From contig NC_020173.2 of assembly GCF_000224145.3 (NCBI RefSeq), positions 2,636,496-2,700,495 on the forward strand: a stretch of DNA of 64,000 nucleotides, given 5' to 3'. Positions 59,701 to 64,000 of the stretch are shown here, in pieces. Position numbers and translations under genes: made by a program. Each line of letters begins with the position of its first letter. The stretch's first letter is position 1. Source of the stretch: Ciona intestinalis (Eukaryota > Chordata > Ascidiacea > Phlebobranchia > Cionidae). The notes below the pieces were generated by a model that had not been told where the DNA came from, made no database searches, and was given only the letters and a program-made list of their open reading frames with translations.

Positions 59701-62700
59701 TACTTTAAGACAAGCTACATTTTCGTTTTGAAGTTCAGTGTAAACCTCAACCTCTCTGTGGAATTCATCAACTTGAGATGGAAGAGCATTCTCTCTTAAT
59801 GTTTTAACAGCAGCCTATAGAAGGATCATTCGTTTTAAAATAAACTATGAAGTCTTGTCTCCTAGAAGACATTTGAGAATTGAGATGTTCACAATAATGA
59901 CAATAAAGAAATAAGAAACCAAGCAAGGTACAGTAGAAGTCCTTGCAACACTTCTTCGGTAAATACATACAGTACTTAACAGTTTAAAATAAATGTTATG
60001 CCAGAATATAACATGTGTGAGTATTGGAAGGCAAGTCCTATGTATGAAAGCTAATAACTCTATAAAACTTTGAGTTTACTACAGACACAGATGTAGTTGG
60101 AAATTAATAAAATACTTACAGCAGAATTAGTGTTGTAATGTGGGTTAGGCAGGATTTTTGCTTTATAAACTTTCCCAAACTGTCCATCACCCATGTCGCC
60201 AAGGAAATGAACGGACAAAGCTCCAAGTTGGGGAAGTTTCATCTGATGAGGGATCAATTTTATTAAAACCCAAAAATTTTGAAAAAAATAGGATGCATGG
60301 ATTTAATATCTAAGCAGACTTTCATAAAGATATTCTAAAACTATTGCAAGATGAGATTACAATCTAAGAACAGATTTTCTGGGCTTAAAATAATACAGAT
60401 TGAGTTTATTCAGTGTATGTCAGTTCTGTTTCAGATATGTACATCAAACAAACCTTATAAGAGTTAAGAACCAGCATTTAACATTATACACTATATATTG
60501 TTTTGATAACATAAAATCACATGGTTAAACCATTAAACATTTCCTTACCGTTCTGACAGTAAGTTGAGACATTTTAATTGGTTTTCCTTGAATTGCTGCA
60601 ACTTCCGAGTTGGATTTTGAACCTTCGTTGTTCTGGTTTTTCTTTTTACGACAGATACAAAACGCGATTGCAATACATCCAATGATAAACGGAATGGCGA
60701 TACTTGGGATCAAGATGATTATCATGTCCGAACCTTTTGCTGACACACCTAAACAAATATTGTTCAGATATGATGGTGATTAACTTAATAGTAAGGTCTA
60801 TAACTATAGATAATATCTTTCCTTCAATTGAATTCTACATATGTGAGGTCTTTTGTAAGCACTTCCCAGGGGACTGGTGCCAAAGTTGGCCCATTACTCT
60901 AAATTAAATTTTTAAAAATAAACAAATTGCAGAGAAAGTGTTATAATACAAGATAACAATAAAAAGCTCATTTTAATTAAACTCCTAAAAGGAGAATGTT
61001 TAACTTTATTTAGCATAACAAAAACACGTATTACAACAATAAATGAAGTTATATTTAAAACTACACTTACACTACACATTACAATGTACCATCCATTATC
61101 ATTTATAAGCAACAAGGTTTAAAACACTGATTTCTACTCAATTTATTATTATATCAACTTACTGCATTTATCCAGGTCACATAATTCCATCCTGGATACC
61201 CTCTGGCCAGTGTAGCACCACGGTGCCGACATTTTGTTGCCAGGGTTACGACAGAAGTTGTGACCACCAGATAACTCCGGGTACTGCAATAATGACATCA
61301 TAGTTAATAATTATGTAATAATGATTGAATTATACTAGCATGGTGGGGCAATGATGGTAGATATAACATGGGTGTTCACTTTCATACACCTTGTGCCCGC
61401 TTTCGTGTTACCATGTATGTAACACTATTGGTAATTGATTTTGGTATGGTTAACAATTTGGACAACGCAATAGTGACTACTGGGTAGTATTATTGCCTGT
61501 AATCTTATATAAGTTACATGGCTTACCTGTGCAATCATTGGAACAGGCCACGCTTTACATATCTGGCCACCTTGTGTAAACCTTGCAGTTCCCCTATAAC
61601 TTGTCCCTGTTTCATTGTAACAAATATGAGCTTTGTTTGTGGTGGCAGGAAGGCCAACTTTGGTGCATTTTGTTCCATGAGATGTGGTAGGGGGGAGATA
61701 ACTGCAGTTTGCATACAAGAAAATATCCTGTTGACATAAAGGAATATTAACTTTTGGATAACTACTTGTAGTTTAGAGTTAGGCCGTAATATGGGTCCCA
61801 AAAATGGGTCCCCAAATATTTTTTTTAGATTTTTTACCTCAAGAAACTTGTCATCTGCACTGTTAAGGAACTCTTTTCTACAGATGTCATATTTCATTAG
61901 TTCACAATCTTCTCTGCACAGTTTTACAGGAGTAGCTTTCTTCTTCCCACTTAATGGATCGAAATGGAGTTCACAAGGTGCATACACGAATGAACAAAAG
62001 GCAGGAAAGGCATATCTCTTGCATTTGTCCGACACATATTCACTGTTAGCTGCAAAATATTGAATGTTACTAATAAAGAAAATTGAAAACAATTAATGTA
62101 GGTTTAAGAGAATAAACATGATGAGTGAAAACATAAGGTTATTTGTTATATTATTAATATCCAAACTGACAGTGTTTGAAATCCTATGCAAAAATACATT
62201 AGAGATAATTAAAATAGGCGATACAGATAAAATGCTTTCTAATAGTCTGTTGTATATTTACCATTCACACTATTCAAACAGAACTTGAACTAAAAAGTAC
62301 ATCAAGATGTTATAAACATACTTATATGTTGCAGAGCTCCATTAATCTCTTGCTCCATTTTCTCTTGCGTCATAAACGGATCAACATAAATACTCTTTCC
62401 ATTCATTAGAGATCTGCAAGCCTGCCCTGCGTATTGTTCACATTTGCCACTGGGGATTTTTCTGTAAAACAAATGTAACATGAATATAAAATGTAAATAT
62501 TATGTCTAAAAAAATGATTAAGCAGCCCAATTAAAATGCAATGTTACTTTATTTTGGAAAAGTATTTTATATTGGGTAAAAACAAATTTGCCAAAATAAA
62601 AACCAAAATAGTAAAACCTACATGCAATTGTAGTTTGGTAAAGTTACACAAACACAAATTAGAAGTAAAATGCTACATTATTATATGGTAGCTTGCAAAA

Positions 62701-64000
62701 TATTTGTTAACACATAAAGAATTGACCTAAGTTTGTGCAGAGTGACAAGTATTGGTCCAATAAAACATATAATGTAAGTATCAAGGGTATCCTAAGTATA
62801 GGCAATGTATATACAGCTAAATAAACTAAGTATAGCAAATATAATGGCAATATTTTACAAGTACAAATTTAATTTGTACGAATGTCCTTGATTTTACTCT
62901 CGTATGGTTTAGACGCGAATTTAGAAATTGTAAAAGTTTTTCCATTTTATACACATTTTACAATTTAAAGTACGGTTAATCTAAATTTAAACACTTACGT
63001 TTTGTGTCCATCATCTGGCGGAAGTCCTAAAATAAAAAGATTGTTGTTAGAATTGTTGAGGTTATATTAAAAATTTAGGAAATTTTACGTAGTTGCTGGG
63101 TAATGTATTGCTGTCGGATCTCATTTATCATCACAGTGACAGTCTGATCTTACTATCAGGATTACAGCTGTCAATCATGGAAATAAACCAGACTCTTTGT
63201 ACAAGTACTATGTGGTGTACCTCTAAACTCAATGGTAAAAGATAAGAGAGAATAAGAACCTAAAAAAACTCTGCTACCAAATAATGAATACATAAGTTTA
63301 CTTTTACAATTTTTGGGTCATTTCAATGTGTTTTTTCCCAATTGTAATATGCATATAATTTTTTTAGGTATTAATATGTTTTTTAATTGTGTATTGCTTT
63401 TAAATTAATCAAAAATATATTTTACAATCAAGCTAGTAACACTATTTTACCATTAAGATAAAAAATGAGTTATCTTTCTCGGCCTATATTATTCTTAGCT
63501 AAGCTTAAAATGTCATTGAAGTCAAGTTGACTTCTTCATCTTGACAGGTTGTGACAGCTCGTCACATACTTAGGCACGCTTCACATACAGACCATATGTA
63601 AACTTGGCTAAGGGTATGAGAAAAACTATCACCACTTATGAAAGTTAAAAGACATCTTCTGTTTTATCAGACTTACGTGTTAAAAAAATATTACACAAAA
63701 GATATATGATTTATATTACGTAATGTTTTTCTGGCATGGTTGGAGGCTACAGATAAAATTTAAAATTGAGCAATTAAAACTGAGTTCTGGGGGTGAAGTA
63801 AAAATTCAACTACAGAAACTACATTCCAGTAAACTTAAAATATATCTATAGATATCAAAATGGGGTTCTGGTGGTTTTTAAAATTGCACCTGTGAGTTCT
63901 TTGTATATTTGAATACAACTTACTGAAAGATACAGTGAGCTTTGCACTTGTTGAAGCACTTCGTTCTCTGTTTGACGCCTCACACATGTAAGTGCCAGAA
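56734..64000 (-). CDS. ROR: ROR-family receptor tyrosine kinase, 5' end outside the window
   Basis: Wnt5-type co-receptor family. Domain order is diagnostic: end of an Ig domain (63924-64000, [10 protein letters not shown]), linker (62999-63026), Frizzled cysteine-rich domain (62322-62461, 61838-62049, 61527-61727), kringle (61527-61727 into 61163-61283, [12 protein letters not shown] then [16 protein letters not shown]), TM exon (60549-60748), kinase (60120-60242, 59704-59814, 59245-59424, 58748-58926, 58408-58537, 58154-58273), then a Pro/Gln/Ser-rich tail (57774-57919, 56734-57592). All junctions agree in phase. The Gly loop GDGQFGKVY, the AVK lysine and HRDLSARN are present, but the DFG motif reads NLG, so metal binding should be impaired. 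A 30-residue Ser/Ala/Pro insert (near 59290-59340) interrupts the segment between the hinge and helix E. The tail has PPPPF and QQ runs and no motif I recognise. Confidence 0.93.

Noticed and set aside
1-64000. CRISPR arrays, bacterial operons, phage or retroviral elements
   Set aside because: Nothing of the kind is seen. The intron structure and domains are animal, and no reverse transcriptase, integrase or capsid-like frame was found.

Overview
The window looks like nuclear DNA of an ascidian tunicate, probably Ciona or a close relative. It is AT-rich, with compact multi-exon genes that have short GT-AG introns. It carries single-copy-type chordate signalling genes (a JAK, a ROR and a MuSK-like receptor), many tiny MITEs and tRNA-like SINE scraps. 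The assignment to Ciona is inference from content and style; no marker gene proves it. The bases called n near 35519-35522 and 36431-36444 mark a draft assembly.

Layout. 1-10889: no supported gene; AT-rich intergenic DNA with clusters of ACGTCA/TGACGTCA sites. 10890-21002 (minus): a complete 28-exon Janus kinase. 23065-30379 (minus): a two-Ig receptor tyrosine kinase closest to MuSK in its kinase domain. 30817-34031 (minus): a DMAC2/ATP5S-like mitochondrial protein. 34293-37413 (minus): RAD51C with an unusual SQ-rich repeated tail. 37620-51950: three large receptors with about twelve LDLa modules each plus a rhodopsin-like 7TM domain (minus, plus, minus), the remnant of a fourth copy, and an isolated extra LDLa exon. 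51951-56733: intergenic, packed with copies of one MITE. 56734-64000 (minus): ROR from the end of its Ig domain to the C-terminus; the 5' end lies beyond the window.

How the genes relate. JAK, MuSK-like and ROR are tyrosine-kinase signalling proteins, but nothing in the sequence ties them into one pathway. RAD51C and the DMAC2-like gene are same-strand neighbours 261 bp apart, with no AATAAA between them and a good splice acceptor in front of the second, so they may be co-transcribed. The LDLa-GPCR cluster is the most unusual region. The copies share almost identical nucleotide blocks separated by diverged segments, which suggests gene conversion. Each is split only by one phase-1 intron after the signal peptide, and all have lost the acidic and aromatic residues of the DRY motif.

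Other notable points: ROR carries Asn in place of the DFG aspartate; the MuSK-like gene has a frame-required 7-nt microexon; and JAK has a single Tyr (EYF) where vertebrate JAKs have a YY pair. Exon borders were read by eye from GT/AG and frame. They are consistent in phase except where an entry says otherwise.
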